From the NCBI GenBank assembly GCA_041394905.1, contig JAWKHJ010000003.1, positions 62,001-126,000 of the forward strand: a stretch of 64,000 nucleotides of DNA. The letters run 5' to 3'. Below, piece after piece: positions 1 to 9,112 of this stretch; within the stretch, counting starts at the first letter, position 1; each line of letters opens with the position of its first letter. The translations under genes were made by a program, and so were the position numbers. This DNA comes from RI-231 sp041394905. Lineage in GTDB: Bacteria; Acidobacteriota; Terriglobia; Bryobacterales; UBA6623. A model generated the notes under the pieces. The model was not told the DNA's origin, did not search any database, and saw only the letters and a program-made list of their open reading frames with translations.

Positions 1-433
1 TACGACCGGTTGAAGTCTCGAGCTGTTTGCGTCGGGTCGCGAAGCTCGAAACCGGCTCACGGTCGACGTCGAACCCGGGCCCGAAGCAGTCGTCGACGCC
101 GACGCGGTCCAGATCGAGCAAGCGCTCATCAATCTCGTACGCAACGCCGCGGACGCCTCGCTCGAGACCGGCGGCGTGGTGCGCGCCGGTTGGCGCGTGC
201 AAGGCGCGAAGCTCGAGATTTGGGTAGCGGACGAAGGGTTGGGCCTCTCGAATGACGCCAACCTCTTCGTGCCCTTCTTCTCGACCAAGCCCGGCGGTAG
301 CAGGGATTGGGCTGGTGCTCTCGCGGCGGATTGCGGAGAGCCACGGCGGAACGTTGACGCTGGCGAACCGAGAGGAGGGCGGGGGTGCGTGGCGACGCTG
401 GCGCTGCCCGCGAACGGGGCCGGGAAGGTCTAA
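1..433 (+). CDS. Sensor histidine kinase, C-terminal ATPase part (5' truncated, frameshifted)
   Basis: This is the catalytic ATP-binding end of a two-component sensor kinase. The N box (ALINLVRNAADAS) lies near nt 128-166, the G1 box (ADEGLGLS) near 228-251 and the F box (FVPFFSTKPGG) near 266-298. The G2 box (GIGLVLSRRIAESHGG) near 303-350 is in another frame, and the last residues return to the first frame before the stop at 433. At least two frameshifts, and probably a third near position 13, break it. The short F-to-G2 spacing is like NtrB-type kinases. The sensor and dimerisation parts are outside the window. Kinases of this kind often sit beside acidobacterial efflux arrays such as the one that follows, but that link is inference. 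Confidence 0.75.
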
Positions 434-1104
434 ATCCATCGCCGCCTCGCGCCGCGGCGTCGGCGCTCGGTGGCGCCCTTCCCCTCGAGGATCTTGGCGC
501 GGGATTTGGCAATGCGCGAGATCCGTGTCTCTGGCTTCTTCGCCGAATTGAGCAGAATCACATAGCTCTTCTGCCGGCCCGGCGTCAGATTGCGGAACGA
601 CTCGGCGAGCTCGGGATCGGAATCCAGCGCCTCGGTCAACTCTTCCGGCAGCTCGATCTCGCCTTTTTCCTTGGGCGGCTTGACGCCGGCTTCCACGTAG
701 CCAATCGCTTCCTTCAAATAGGACCCGATGATCGGCTCCATCTTCGCCACTTGGGCATTGTCTGTGAAGCGGATCATGTCGGCGTGGCGGGTATTCGGCC
801 CCTGCTTTTCCAGGACGCCTTTCGGATCTTTCATCAAGGCGGCGTTGAAGAAGGTGAGGCGGAAGTCTCCGCGAAAAGCGCCGATGATCGCGATGTTACG
901 ATCGCTGTGCATATAGCAGGGGTGTCCCCACTTGACCGTCTCGACCAACCCGGAATCGAGACAGATCCGGCGGAGATCGGCCAGGCGGCTCCATTGGCGC
1001 GTCGAGCAATCCGGGGTCGCGAAACGCTCACAACGCCCGCATCCAAGCGTAAAGAAATCCTCGATGTTGGTGATCACTTGATGCCCGCCTGCCGGAAGCT
1101 TCAT
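430..1104 (-). CDS. YdeI/OmdA-family protein with DUF1801-like domain
   Basis: This is an intact 224-residue cytoplasmic protein. The N-terminal half carries a DUF1801-type fold pattern (VKWGHPCYMHSDRNIAIIGA, then a FFNAALMKDPKGVLEKQG stretch). The C-terminal part (about residues 165-210, with LTPGRQKSYVILLNSAKKPE and a basic ISRIAKSRAKILEGKG segment) matches the YdeI/OmpD-associated (OmdA) tail. The last 15 residues are almost all basic. Family members are linked loosely to peptide or bacteriocin stress and their biochemistry is unsettled. The stop overlaps the end of the convergent kinase gene by 4 bp. It is divergent from the efflux array, with a 183-bp intergenic region between them. Confidence 0.75.
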   Translation of the reverse strand: MKLPAGGHQVITNIEDFFTLGCGRCERFATPDCSTRQWSRLADLRRICLDSGLVETVKWGHPCYMHSDRNIAIIGAFRGDFRLTFFNAALMKDPKGVLEKQGPNTRHADMIRFTDNAQVAKMEPIIGSYLKEAIGYVEAGVKPPKEKGEIELPEELTEALDSDPELAESFRNLTPGRQKSYVILLNSAKKPETRISRIAKSRAKILEGKGATERRRRGARRRWI

Positions 1105-1287
1105 TTCATTCTAGGCAGGGCAGTCGCCCTTGGCGTCCCGGGAGTGGGACGCGCGGGTTACTGGATCGGGCGAACTGTCGGCGGAACTCTTCCTCGCCGT
1201 TTTCGCGTGAAGTACAATCCTAGTCAGCAAGTTGAGCCCCTGAACGTCTTCTGGCGCCCGGCGTGCTCCCTTCCAGGACAAACCTGT
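1105..1287. promoter_or_regulatory. Divergent intergenic region with a candidate promoter and inverted repeat
   Basis: This gap separates the YdeI-type gene (-) from the efflux array (+). It holds a 7-bp perfect inverted repeat, gcgtccc at 1133-1139 and gggacgc at 1146-1152, which could be an operator. A TACAAT box at 1213-1218 with a poor -35 (ttcctc, 1190-1195, 17-bp spacing) is the best sigma-70-like match for the array. Both are weak pattern matches. Confidence 0.25.
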
Positions 1288-2525
1288 ATGGACATTCAAC
1301 GCAAGGACTTGGCGCGCAAGCAGAAGATTCGGCGAGTCCTCTATTTCGCCGTCGCGCTGCTCGCCATGGGCGCGATCACCTACGGCGTCTCGAAGCTCGA
1401 ACCCGCCGCGCCCACAGTCGAAGCTTCCGTCGTCTTTCCCGATACCGTCGAGCGCGGCGACATGACGATCGATGTACGCGGTCTCGGCACGCTCGTGCCT
1501 GAGGAGATCGTGCTCATTCCCGCGCGGGACGAAGGCCGCGTCGAGCGCCGCTATCTGCAAGCCGGCATGGCCGTCGAGCCCGACACCGTGCTCATCGAGC
1601 TGAGCAACCCCAGCTCGATCAAGCCGTGTTCGACGTGCAGACCGAGATTGAGGCCGCCAAGGCCGAGTACGCCGACCTCGAAGTGCAACTCGAGACGCAG
1701 CGGCTCGACCAAGCGGCCACGGCGGCGCAAGTGCGCGGCGAATACGAGAAGGCGAAGGCGCAGTATGCGGTCGACAAGGAGCTGTACGACGAGGGCTTAT
1801 CCTGTCACGCTCGCGCATCACAATGGAGCAGCTCGCCACGCAGGTCAAGATTGAAGAAGAGCGGCTGGAAGTGCGCAAGAAGGCCGTCGCGGCGCAGCTC
1901 GCCGCAAGAAGCTGCGCATCCAGCAACAGGAGCGCTTGCTCGACCTGCAGAAGGAAAAGCTTGCCCGCCTCAAAGTCCGCGCAGGCATTCGCGGCGTCCT
2001 GCAGCAGATGGAGGTCGAGGTCGGCCAGCTCGTAACGCCGGGCACGGTGCTCGCGCGCGTCTCCGACCCGCGCCGGCTCAAGGCGGCTACGCATCGCCGA
2101 GACCCAGGCCAAGGACATCAGCGTCGGCCAGAAGGCCCTGATCGACACGCGCAGCGAAGTCATCGACGGCGAGGTCATTCGCGTCGATCCGGCCGTGCTC
2201 GACGGCACCGTGACGGTCGACGTTCGCCTCGAAGGCGACCTGCCGAGCTATCTGCGGCCCGACCTGAGCGTCGACGGCCGCGTGATTCTCGACCACCTGG
2301 AGAACGTGGTCAAGGTCGGCCGGCCCGTCTATGCGCAACGCGACGGTAACGTTTCTTTGATTCCGCAAGGAACCTGACGGCATTCACGCCGTACGTGTTC
2401 CCGTAACGGTCGGACGCACGTCCGTCAACGAGATCGAAGTTCTCGATGGCTTGGCGCCCGGCGACGAAGTGATTCTCTCCGACATGTCCCAGTGGGACGA
2501 GTACGACCGCATCCGCTTGCAATGA
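1288..2525 (+). CDS. HlyD/MacA-type periplasmic adaptor subunit of ABC efflux system (frameshifted)
   Basis: This is the membrane-fusion protein that would bridge the inner-membrane ABC permeases to an outer-membrane channel. From ATG 1288 it reads a short cytoplasmic tail, one membrane segment (residues about 14-32), and the first lipoyl half (IPARDEGRVERRYLQAG). A long coiled coil rich in E, K, Q and A follows, then the second lipoyl half (KVRAGIRGVLQQMEVEVG), a beta-barrel part (SVGQKALIDTRSEVIDGEV) and a membrane-proximal end (LDGLAPGDEVILSDMSQWDE) to the stop at 2525. At least four single-base shifts (near 1615, 1800, 1905, 2085 and 2370) move it between frames without loss of family similarity. 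The ATPase gene starts 22 bp later. No outer-membrane TolC partner is in view. Confidence 0.8.
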
Positions 2526-2547
2526 CGATTCTGAGGAGCGCTGAACG

Positions 2548-3270
2548 ATGAGCGACAACCCACAAGCTTTGATCGAGCTCAAGGGCGTAAAGAAGGTCTT
2601 TTTTGCCGACGAAATCGAGACGCATGCGCTCTCGAACATCCACTTGCAGATCGAGCGCGGCGAATACGTCGCGATCTCGGGGCCGTCCGGCTGCGGCAAG
2701 TCGACGCTGCTGTCCATCCTGGGGCTGCTCGATACGGCCACCGAAGGGCAGCACCTACTCAAGGGCGACCCCGTCGAGAGCCTCTCCGCCAGCCAGCGCG
2801 CGAAGGTGCGCAACCGCGAGATCGGTTTCATCTTCCAGGCGTTCAACCTGATCGGCGACTTGAACGTGTACGAGAACGTCGAGCTGCCGCTGACCTATCG
2901 CGGCATGGGCTCGAAGGAGCGCAAGGAGCGCGTGGAGCAAGCTCTCGAGCGGGTCTCGATGGCGCACCGCATGAAGCACTACCCCGCGCAGCTCTCCGGC
3001 GGCCAACAGCAGAGAGTCGCCGTAGCGCGAGCGCTCGTCGGCGACCCCTCCATCCTGCTCGCCGACGAGCCGACGGGCAACCTCGACTCCAAGAACGGCG
3101 AGGCCGTGATGGACCTGCTGCGCGAGCTCCATCGCAACGGCTCGACCATCTGCATGGTGACCCACGACACCCGCTACGAGCGCTACGCCGACCGCACGAT
3201 TCATCTCTTCGACGGCCAAGTGCTCAGCGAGGAAGAGGCCGCGGCGCGTGCCGAAGCCGAGGTTTCCTAA
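2548..3270 (+). CDS. ABC transporter ATP-binding protein, MacB/LolD type
   Basis: This is an intact 240-residue ATPase of the family that powers MacB and LolCDE-like extrusion. The Walker A motif GPSGCGKST is at residues 45-53, the Q-loop glutamine at 97, the signature LSGGQQQR at 149-156, Walker B with the catalytic glutamate (ILLADEPTGNLD) at 169-180, and the H-loop histidine at 206. All key residues are present. A Shine-Dalgarno-like aggag lies about 10 bp before the ATG. It sits between the adaptor gene and the first permease, so it probably drives one or more of the ADOP permeases. Confidence 0.93.
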   Translation: MSDNPQALIELKGVKKVFFADEIETHALSNIHLQIERGEYVAISGPSGCGKSTLLSILGLLDTATEGQHLLKGDPVESLSASQRAKVRNREIGFIFQAFNLIGDLNVYENVELPLTYRGMGSKERKERVEQALERVSMAHRMKHYPAQLSGGQQQRVAVARALVGDPSILLADEPTGNLDSKNGEAVMDLLRELHRNGSTICMVTHDTRYERYADRTIHLFDGQVLSEEEAAARAEAEVS

Positions 3271-3307
3271 TGCCGCTTTCGCCGCTCTCCAAGGTGGGTA
3301 CGACGCA

Positions 3308-5746
3308 ATGACGCGTTCGCTGAGATTGGCCGTGCGACGTTTGTTTCGCGCGCCCTTGTACTCGCTGTCCGTGTGCGCGGCGCTGGCGCTCGCGGGAGCG
3401 GCGCTCACGGCCACGGGCGTGATCGCTTACGGGATCTTGCTCTCTCCCCTGCCCTACGAGGAGCCCGCGGAGTTGGTCTTCCTCCAGCGCCAGAGCATTC
3501 GAACCGGCGACAACCTCAACTTCACTCCCGCCGATTTTCTCGACGTGGCGCAACAATCGCGCACGCTCGAGTCCGTGGCCGCGGCGGGCGCTTGGTCGCC
3601 GGTGATTACGGGCATCGACGCCGCCGCGGAACGCCTGCGCGGAGCCCGCGTCAGCGGCGAACTGCTGCCCATGCTCGGGCGCCGCGCCACAGTCGGCCGC
3701 ATCCTCGATCCAAGCGACGACACCCCCGAGGCCACGCCGGCGGCGGTCATCAGCGCACGTCTCTACCAACGCATGTTTGGCGGAGACCCGGCAGCCATCG
3801 GGCGCCAGGTTCGCCTCGACGGCCAGATGTTCACCATCGTCGGCGTGATGCCCGCTGGCTTCGAATTCCCGACCTTCTGGAACACCGGCGTCGACATTTG
3901 GGCCCCCCTGCGCTGGACGACCGCCGAAGCGAGCTCACGGAATGCCGCCTGGCTGCGAGCGTTTGGGCGTTTGGCGCCGGGGACGACGCCCGGTCAGGCG
4001 CAGGCGGAAATCCAAACCATCAGCGAAGCCCTGCGCGCGCAGTTCCCGGATACCCACGCCGACCGTGGCGTGTCATTGCTCGGCCTGCAGGAGCAAACCG
4101 CTCGAGAAGTCCGTCCGACGCTGACCGCGCTAGCCGCCAGCGCGCCTTGCTGTGGTTGTTGGCCATCGTCAACCTGACCGCCCTGGCAGTGGTGCGCGCG
4201 ACGGGCCGGTCCACTGAAACCGCCGTGCGGCGGGCGCTCGGCGAGTCGCGTTCACGGAGTTTCGGACAAGAGGCCCTCGAAAGCGGTCTTTTGGCAATCG
4301 CAGGCGCGGCGCTCAGCGCCTTTCTGGGATACGCCGCCATCCGAGTGCTCGCATCGAGCGCGCCTGGCGATATCGGCTTCCTCGTTTCGCGTTGGCACGA
4401 AATTCCATTCGCGGGCTGGATGCTGGTCGCTACTCTCGTCCCCGCCGTCGCGGCGACTACGGCCTTGGCGGCCGCGGGAGCCATGGCTTTCGTAGGCGCG
4501 CCGCTGGTCGAGCGCCTTCGGGCGCGCGCCGACGCCGGCGGTTCGCCGCGATCGGCCGCGCTCCGCAGCTTGCTGACCGGCGGCGAGATCGCCCTTGCGG
4601 TCGCCTTGCTTGCCGCCGCCGGCTTGGTCGGCCGCAGCTTGATGAAACTTTCCGCTATCGATCCCGGCTTCCGGCCGGATCGCGTGACGACGGCGGTCGT
4701 GCCTGTGACGGGGTCCTCGTTCGGAGACGAGGCGCACAAGGCGGGTTCTACCGCAGCTGCTGGAACGGCTGAAAGCGGCGCCGGGCGTCGAAAGCGCCGC
4801 ACTGGTCAACCACGTCCCGCTCGTCGGCGACCTTTGGGGCTATGGCTATCTGGTCGAGGGCGAGCCGCTTCCCGCGCCCGGCACGGATCCGAACGTCGCG
4901 TTCCGTGTCGCCAGTCCGGAATACTTCCAAACCATCGGCGCGACCTTGCTCGCCGGACGCCCCTTCACATCGGCGGATGACCACGATGCGCCGCTCGTAG
5001 TCGTCGTCAACGAGACGTTTGCAAGAAAGCACTTCGCGGGCGTCGAGCAATCCATCGGCAAGCGCGTGCGTCTCAGCGGCGACGGCGAGCCCTGGCGCGA
5101 GATCGTAGGCGTCACCGCCGACCTGCAACTGCACCAGTGGGCCTACGTCGGCACGGAGATGTTCTTCCCGCTGGAACAAGAATCAAGCTTCCGCGACGAT
5201 CCGGCGCCGCAATATGCCTTGACCGTCGTCCTGCGTTCCACAAGCGGCAGCGCCGCCCAGCAGTTGCGCCGGATCGTGACAGACCTCGACCCGACGATTC
5301 CCGTGGACCGCGTAGTCACGATGGAAGCCGCGGTCGATCAAGCGCTCTGGCAACCGCGCGTGACGGCGTGGGTCATGGGCGCATTCGCAATCCTGGCGCT
5401 CGCGCTCGCCGGCATCGGCGTATACGGAACGGCGGCGCAAACGGCGGCGAGGCGACGCGCGGAGTTTGGCGTACGCATGGCGCTGGGCGCCACGCGGCGA
5501 GACTTGCTGGCTCTGGCTGTGGGCCGCAGCATGCGCTTCATTACCGCCGGAGTGGCGGTTGGTCTCGCGCTGGCGTGGGGCCTGTCGGGCCTGCTGCGCG
5601 ACCTGTTGTACGAAGTGAGCGCGACGGACAGCTTGGCGTTTGCGGGCGCCTGCGGACTGCTGGCGCTCACGGGTCTGCTGGCGAGCTATTTGCCTGCGAG
5701 ACGCGTCGCGGCGATCGACCCGGCGACGGCGCTGCGGCAAGACTGA
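3308..5746 (+). CDS. ADOP-type ABC permease 1 (MacB-like, frameshifted)
   Basis: This is a duplicated MacB/FtsX-type permease of about 810 residues. Each half has a membrane segment, a periplasmic MacB_PCD domain and a three-helix FtsX block. It starts with MTRSLRLAVRRLFRAP followed by a hydrophobic helix. The first periplasmic domain contains AAVISARLYQRMFGGDPAAIG, and the second has the parallel VVVVNETFARKHFAG. The end carries the family hallmarks EFGVRMALGATRRDLL and the terminal PARRVAAIDPATALRQD. Two frameshifts, near 4130 and 4745, split it. The first FtsX block is less hydrophobic than in its sisters and lacks the usual CANVANLLLAR motif, having LLAIVNLTALAVVRATGR instead. It probably exports a substrate from the periplasm or outer leaflet; the substrate is unknown. 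Confidence 0.85.
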
Positions 5747-5785
5747 CGCCGCGTCCGCGCCTTGCCATGGGGGCGTGCTCGGCGA

Positions 5786-5869
5786 TGCAACCGTGCCGCG
5801 GGCGGAAGCCCGCGGGTTTGGGGAGCGCCACGGCAAATACCGCGGGCTTCCGCCCGCGGCACGGTTGCA
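5786..5869. repeat. REPIN-like nested inverted repeat
   Basis: Two perfectly complementary 30-bp arms (5786-5815 and 5840-5869) flank a 24-bp loop. Each arm contains its own hairpin, an 8-bp stem ccgcgggc/gcccgcgg around ggaa or its complement. So each arm is a REP-like palindrome and the pair forms a larger hairpin, which is the layout of a REPIN. It lies between two permease genes of one operon (stop at 5746, next ATG at 5900). It might damp readthrough or stabilise upstream mRNA. No REP-associated transposase is seen nearby. Confidence 0.8.
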
Positions 5870-5899
5870 CAGCGCAGGAAAACGATAAGGAAGACGACG

Positions 5900-8392
5900 A
5901 TGAGCCTGCTACAAGACATCCGCTACGGCGCCCGCATGTTGGCCTCCAAGCCCGGCGTCACCGCAGCCGCCGTGCTCTCGCTCGCGCTTGGGGTGGGCGC
6001 CAACTCGGCTGTCTTCAGCTTGATCGACGCCATGATGCTCAAGGGCCTGCCCGGCGTGGAATCGCCTCAGGAGCTCGTAATCTTGGGCGATGGGCGCAGC
6101 CGCGGCATCGCCGTCAGCGATGAGCCGGTCGTGGCGATGTTCTCCTACCCGCGTTACCGCCAACTACGTGACGGCGCCAAGACGCTGACCGCCCTGGCCG
6201 CGATTGGCTCGCTCGACTGGACGGCCTACCTCCGCCGCGGCGGCGAAGAGAGTCCCACCGCGGCGCGGACGCGGCTGGTGAGCGGCGAGTACTTCGCCAT
6301 GCTCGGGGTCCAGCCTGCGCGCGGCCGGCTGCTGAACGGCGAGGACGACCGGACGACGGGCGGGCATCCGGTGGCGGTGCTCGACTACGGCTACTGGCAG
6401 GAGCGCTTCGGAGCAGACCCGGCGGCCGTGGGCTCGGCCGTCGTGCTGAACGAACGGCCATTCACGATCGTTGGCGTGGCGCCGGAGAGCTTTGGCGGCG
6501 AACGGCTCGGGCAGAGGCCCGACATCTACGTTCCGCTGATGATGCAGGCGGAGGTGATGCGCGACGACGTATTCCTCGATCGCCCGGACTGGTCCTTCCT
6601 GCATTTGATGGGGCGCTTGAGACCTGGTACAAGCCTCGACCAGGCGCAAACCGAGTTGGCGACCCTGTGGCGCTCGATGATGGAGCAGGAAGGCGGCGAG
6701 CAGCCGAGCGAGGCCTGGACTCGCGGCATGGAGCGCGCGGCGATGACGCTGCAGCCGGGCTCGAACGGCTACTCCGGCCTTGGCCGCCTGAAGGACCCCC
6801 TATGGCTGCTGTTGGGCGTGACGACCCTGGTGCTGCTGATCGCGTGCGCGAACGTGGCCAATCTGCTGCTGGCGCGCGGGGCGTCGCGGACGCGCGAGAT
6901 GGGCGTGCGGGTCGCGCTGGGCGCAGACCGTACGCGGCTGTTCACCCAGATGCTGGTGGAGAGCCTGTTGCTCGCCGCGCTGGCCGGCGTGGCCGCGGCG
7001 TTGTTCGCGCTTTGGAGCCGCGAAGCGCTTCTGTCGATGACCTCGACGAGCGCGCGAGCGCTGAGCCTGGCGCCCGGTCTGGATTGGCGCATTCTGAGTT
7101 TCACCGCACTGGTGGCGCTGGCGACGGGGCTGCTGTTTGGCGTGGCGCCGGCGTGGCGAGCGGGCAAGACGAACGTCTCCGGCGCGATGCGTGGCGGCGG
7201 ACGCGGAACGCTCGGCGCGGGCGGAGGCCGGCTGCGCACGGCGCTGGTGGTCGGGCAGGCGGCCCTGTCGCTGCTGTTGCTGTTTGGCGCGGGTCTGTTT
7301 GTCCTGAGCTTGGGCAAGCTGGCGCGGGCCGATGTCGGCTTTGCGCGCGAATCGCTGCTCTCCATCGCGATCGATCCGCGCGGGGCCGGGCTGGAGCAGA
7401 GCAAGCAACCGGAGTTTGCGCGGCGTTTGATTGCGGCGGTCGAGGCTGTCCCGGGCGTTTCCTCGGCTGTGATGCTGCAACAGCAGATCGTCAACTACGG
7501 CGGCTACTCGAGCTCCATCGAAATTCCCGGCTACGAAGCCGCCCCGGGGGAGGACATGGACGCGCGCATGTTCTTCGTGACTCCAGGCTACTTCGAGACC
7601 GTCGGCACTCCGCTGGTGGCTGGACGAACCTTCGGGCCGGAAGACGCAGAGGGGTCCACGCCGGCCGTGATCGTGGATGAGGTCTTTGCGGAGAGATTCT
7701 TCGCGGGGGACGACGCCTTGGCGAAGACGATCCAGTTCGATGGCGACGTCGGGATGGTTCCCGTGGCGGGGCTTGCGTCGACCGCAAAGCTCAACAACGT
7801 GCGGGAGGAGGCGCGGCCCACGGTCTACGTCTCCGCCTATGCGTATCCGCAGTTCCTGAATGCGGTCACGGTGCGCGTGAACGGCGACCCGGCGGCGATC
7901 GCGGGAGCGGTGAGGCGCGCGATCGCCAAGACCGAGCCGCGGCTGCCGATCAACGACGTGACGACGGTGGAGAAGCGGCTGGCGGATCAGGCGGCGGGCG
8001 ACCGAATGCTGTTGCGGCTGATCTCGGGTTTCGGCGTGTTGGCGCTGCTGTTGGCGGCCGTGGGTCTCTACGGCATGCTGAGCTATCGCGTGGCGGGGCG
8101 TACGAGTGAAATCGGCGTGCGAATGGCGGTGGGCGCGGATCGCCTCGACGTGCTGCGGCTGGTGCTTAAGGAAGGGCTGCTACTGGCCGGCGGCGGCGTG
8201 CTGCTGGGCGTGCTCGTTGCCCCGTTTGCCGCGATGGCGGTGCGGGCGCTGCTCTTCCAGCCAGAGCCCTGGAACGTCTTGGCGCTCGGCTCGGCAGCCA
8301 CACTGCTGCTTGTCGTCGCTGCCCTCGCCGCGCTCGCGCCTTCGCTGCGCGCCGCGCGGCTCGATCCCGTAACCGCCCTGCGCGAAGAGTAG
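5900..8392 (+). CDS. ADOP-type ABC permease 2 (MacB-like)
   Basis: This is an intact duplicated permease of 830 residues, the best preserved of the four. I chose ATG 5900 because the protein then begins MSLLQDIRYGARMLASKPGV, the typical ADOP start. An upstream in-frame extension would translate the REPIN-like repeat. Order of parts: helix at residues 21-45, MacB_PCD domain to about 270, FtsX block with CANVANLLLARGASRTREMG near 316-335, internal repeat helix near 450, second MacB_PCD (AVIVDEVFAERFFAG), and a final FtsX block with EIGVRMAVGADRLDVL and the terminal LDPVTALREE. It is followed after 15 bp by the second ATPase. The substrate is unknown; peptides, lipids or antibiotics are possible by analogy with MacB. 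Confidence 0.92.
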   Translation: MSLLQDIRYGARMLASKPGVTAAAVLSLALGVGANSAVFSLIDAMMLKGLPGVESPQELVILGDGRSRGIAVSDEPVVAMFSYPRYRQLRDGAKTLTALAAIGSLDWTAYLRRGGEESPTAARTRLVSGEYFAMLGVQPARGRLLNGEDDRTTGGHPVAVLDYGYWQERFGADPAAVGSAVVLNERPFTIVGVAPESFGGERLGQRPDIYVPLMMQAEVMRDDVFLDRPDWSFLHLMGRLRPGTSLDQAQTELATLWRSMMEQEGGEQPSEAWTRGMERAAMTLQPGSNGYSGLGRLKDPLWLLLGVTTLVLLIACANVANLLLARGASRTREMGVRVALGADRTRLFTQMLVESLLLAALAGVAAALFALWSREALLSMTSTSARALSLAPGLDWRILSFTALVALATGLLFGVAPAWRAGKTNVSGAMRGGGRGTLGAGGGRLRTALVVGQAALSLLLLFGAGLFVLSLGKLARADVGFARESLLSIAIDPRGAGLEQSKQPEFARRLIAAVEAVPGVSSAVMLQQQIVNYGGYSSSIEIPGYEAAPGEDMDARMFFVTPGYFETVGTPLVAGRTFGPEDAEGSTPAVIVDEVFAERFFAGDDALAKTIQFDGDVGMVPVAGLASTAKLNNVREEARPTVYVSAYAYPQFLNAVTVRVNGDPAAIAGAVRRAIAKTEPRLPINDVTTVEKRLADQAAGDRMLLRLISGFGVLALLLAAVGLYGMLSYRVAGRTSEIGVRMAVGADRLDVLRLVLKEGLLLAGGGVLLGVLVAPFAAMAVRALLFQPEPWNVLALGSAATLLLVVAALAALAPSLRAARLDPVTALREE

Positions 8393-8407
8393 AAAACCGA
8401 GAAAGCC

Positions 8408-9097
8408 ATGATTCGACTGCGAGATCTAGAAAAGTCCTACTCCGCCGGCTTCGGCAAGACCTACGTGCTGCGCCAGGTGAACCTCGACATTCAGGAGGGC
8501 GAGTTCGTCACCATCATGGGCCCGTCCGGCGCCGGCAAGTCGACCCTGCTCGGCATCCTGGGCATGCTCGACGGCGAGTACGGCGGCGAGTTCTGGTTCC
8601 TAGATGAGCCCGTCCACAAACTCAAGCCCAAGCATCGCGTCGAGCTCAACAAGCGCTACATCGGTTTCGTCTTCCAGGCCTATCACCTGCTCGACGACTT
8701 GACGGTCTACGAGAATCTCGACGTGCCGCTGAGCTACCGCGACATTGGACGCAAGGAGCGCGCCGCGCTCGTCGGCGACACCCTCGACCGCTTCCACATC
8801 GTCGGCAAGAAGGACCTCTTCCCTCGCCAACTCTCCGGCGGCCAGCAGCAGCTCGTCGGCGTGGCGCGCGCCGTCAGCGCGAACCCGCGCCTCATCCTCG
8901 CCGACGAGCCGACCGGCAACCTGCACTCGGCGCAAGGCGAGGAAATCATGGAGCTGTTCACCAAGCTCAACCAGGAAGGCGTGACGATCATCCAAGTGAC
9001 GCATTCAGAAAGAACGCCGAGTACGGCACGCGCATCATCGACCTCAAGGACGGCTGGGTGGTCAGTGACCGCCCCACCGCTCGCGCGGCGGCCTTGA
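8408..9097 (+). CDS. ABC transporter ATP-binding protein, MacB/LolD type (C-terminal frameshift)
   Basis: This is the second ATPase of the array. Walker A GPSGAGKST is at residues 38-46, the Q-loop glutamine at 90, signature LSGGQQQ at 142-148, Walker B LILADEPTGNL at 162-172, and H-loop histidine at 199. The D-loop reads GNLHS instead of the usual GNLDS, an unusual change. After VTHSE (about 9008) the frame is lost. The family ending NAEYGTRIIDLKDGWVVSD continues in another frame, so the stop at 9097 is probably false and the true end is likely near the TGATG at 9111-9115, where the next permease starts. The N-terminal insert SAGFGKTYVLRQV is typical of acidobacterial copies. Confidence 0.88.
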   Translation: MIRLRDLEKSYSAGFGKTYVLRQVNLDIQEGEFVTIMGPSGAGKSTLLGILGMLDGEYGGEFWFLDEPVHKLKPKHRVELNKRYIGFVFQAYHLLDDLTVYENLDVPLSYRDIGRKERAALVGDTLDRFHIVGKKDLFPRQLSGGQQQLVGVARAVSANPRLILADEPTGNLHSAQGEEIMELFTKLNQEGVTIIQVTHSERTPSTARASSTSRTAGWSVTAPPLARRP

Positions 9098-9112
9098 GCG
9101 GGGCGGCGCCTG

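Noticed and set aside
385..1854. Long + strand open frame joining the YdeI region to the adaptor gene
   Set aside because: It is antisense to the YdeI-type gene and merges by chance with the true adaptor frame, which starts at ATG 1288.
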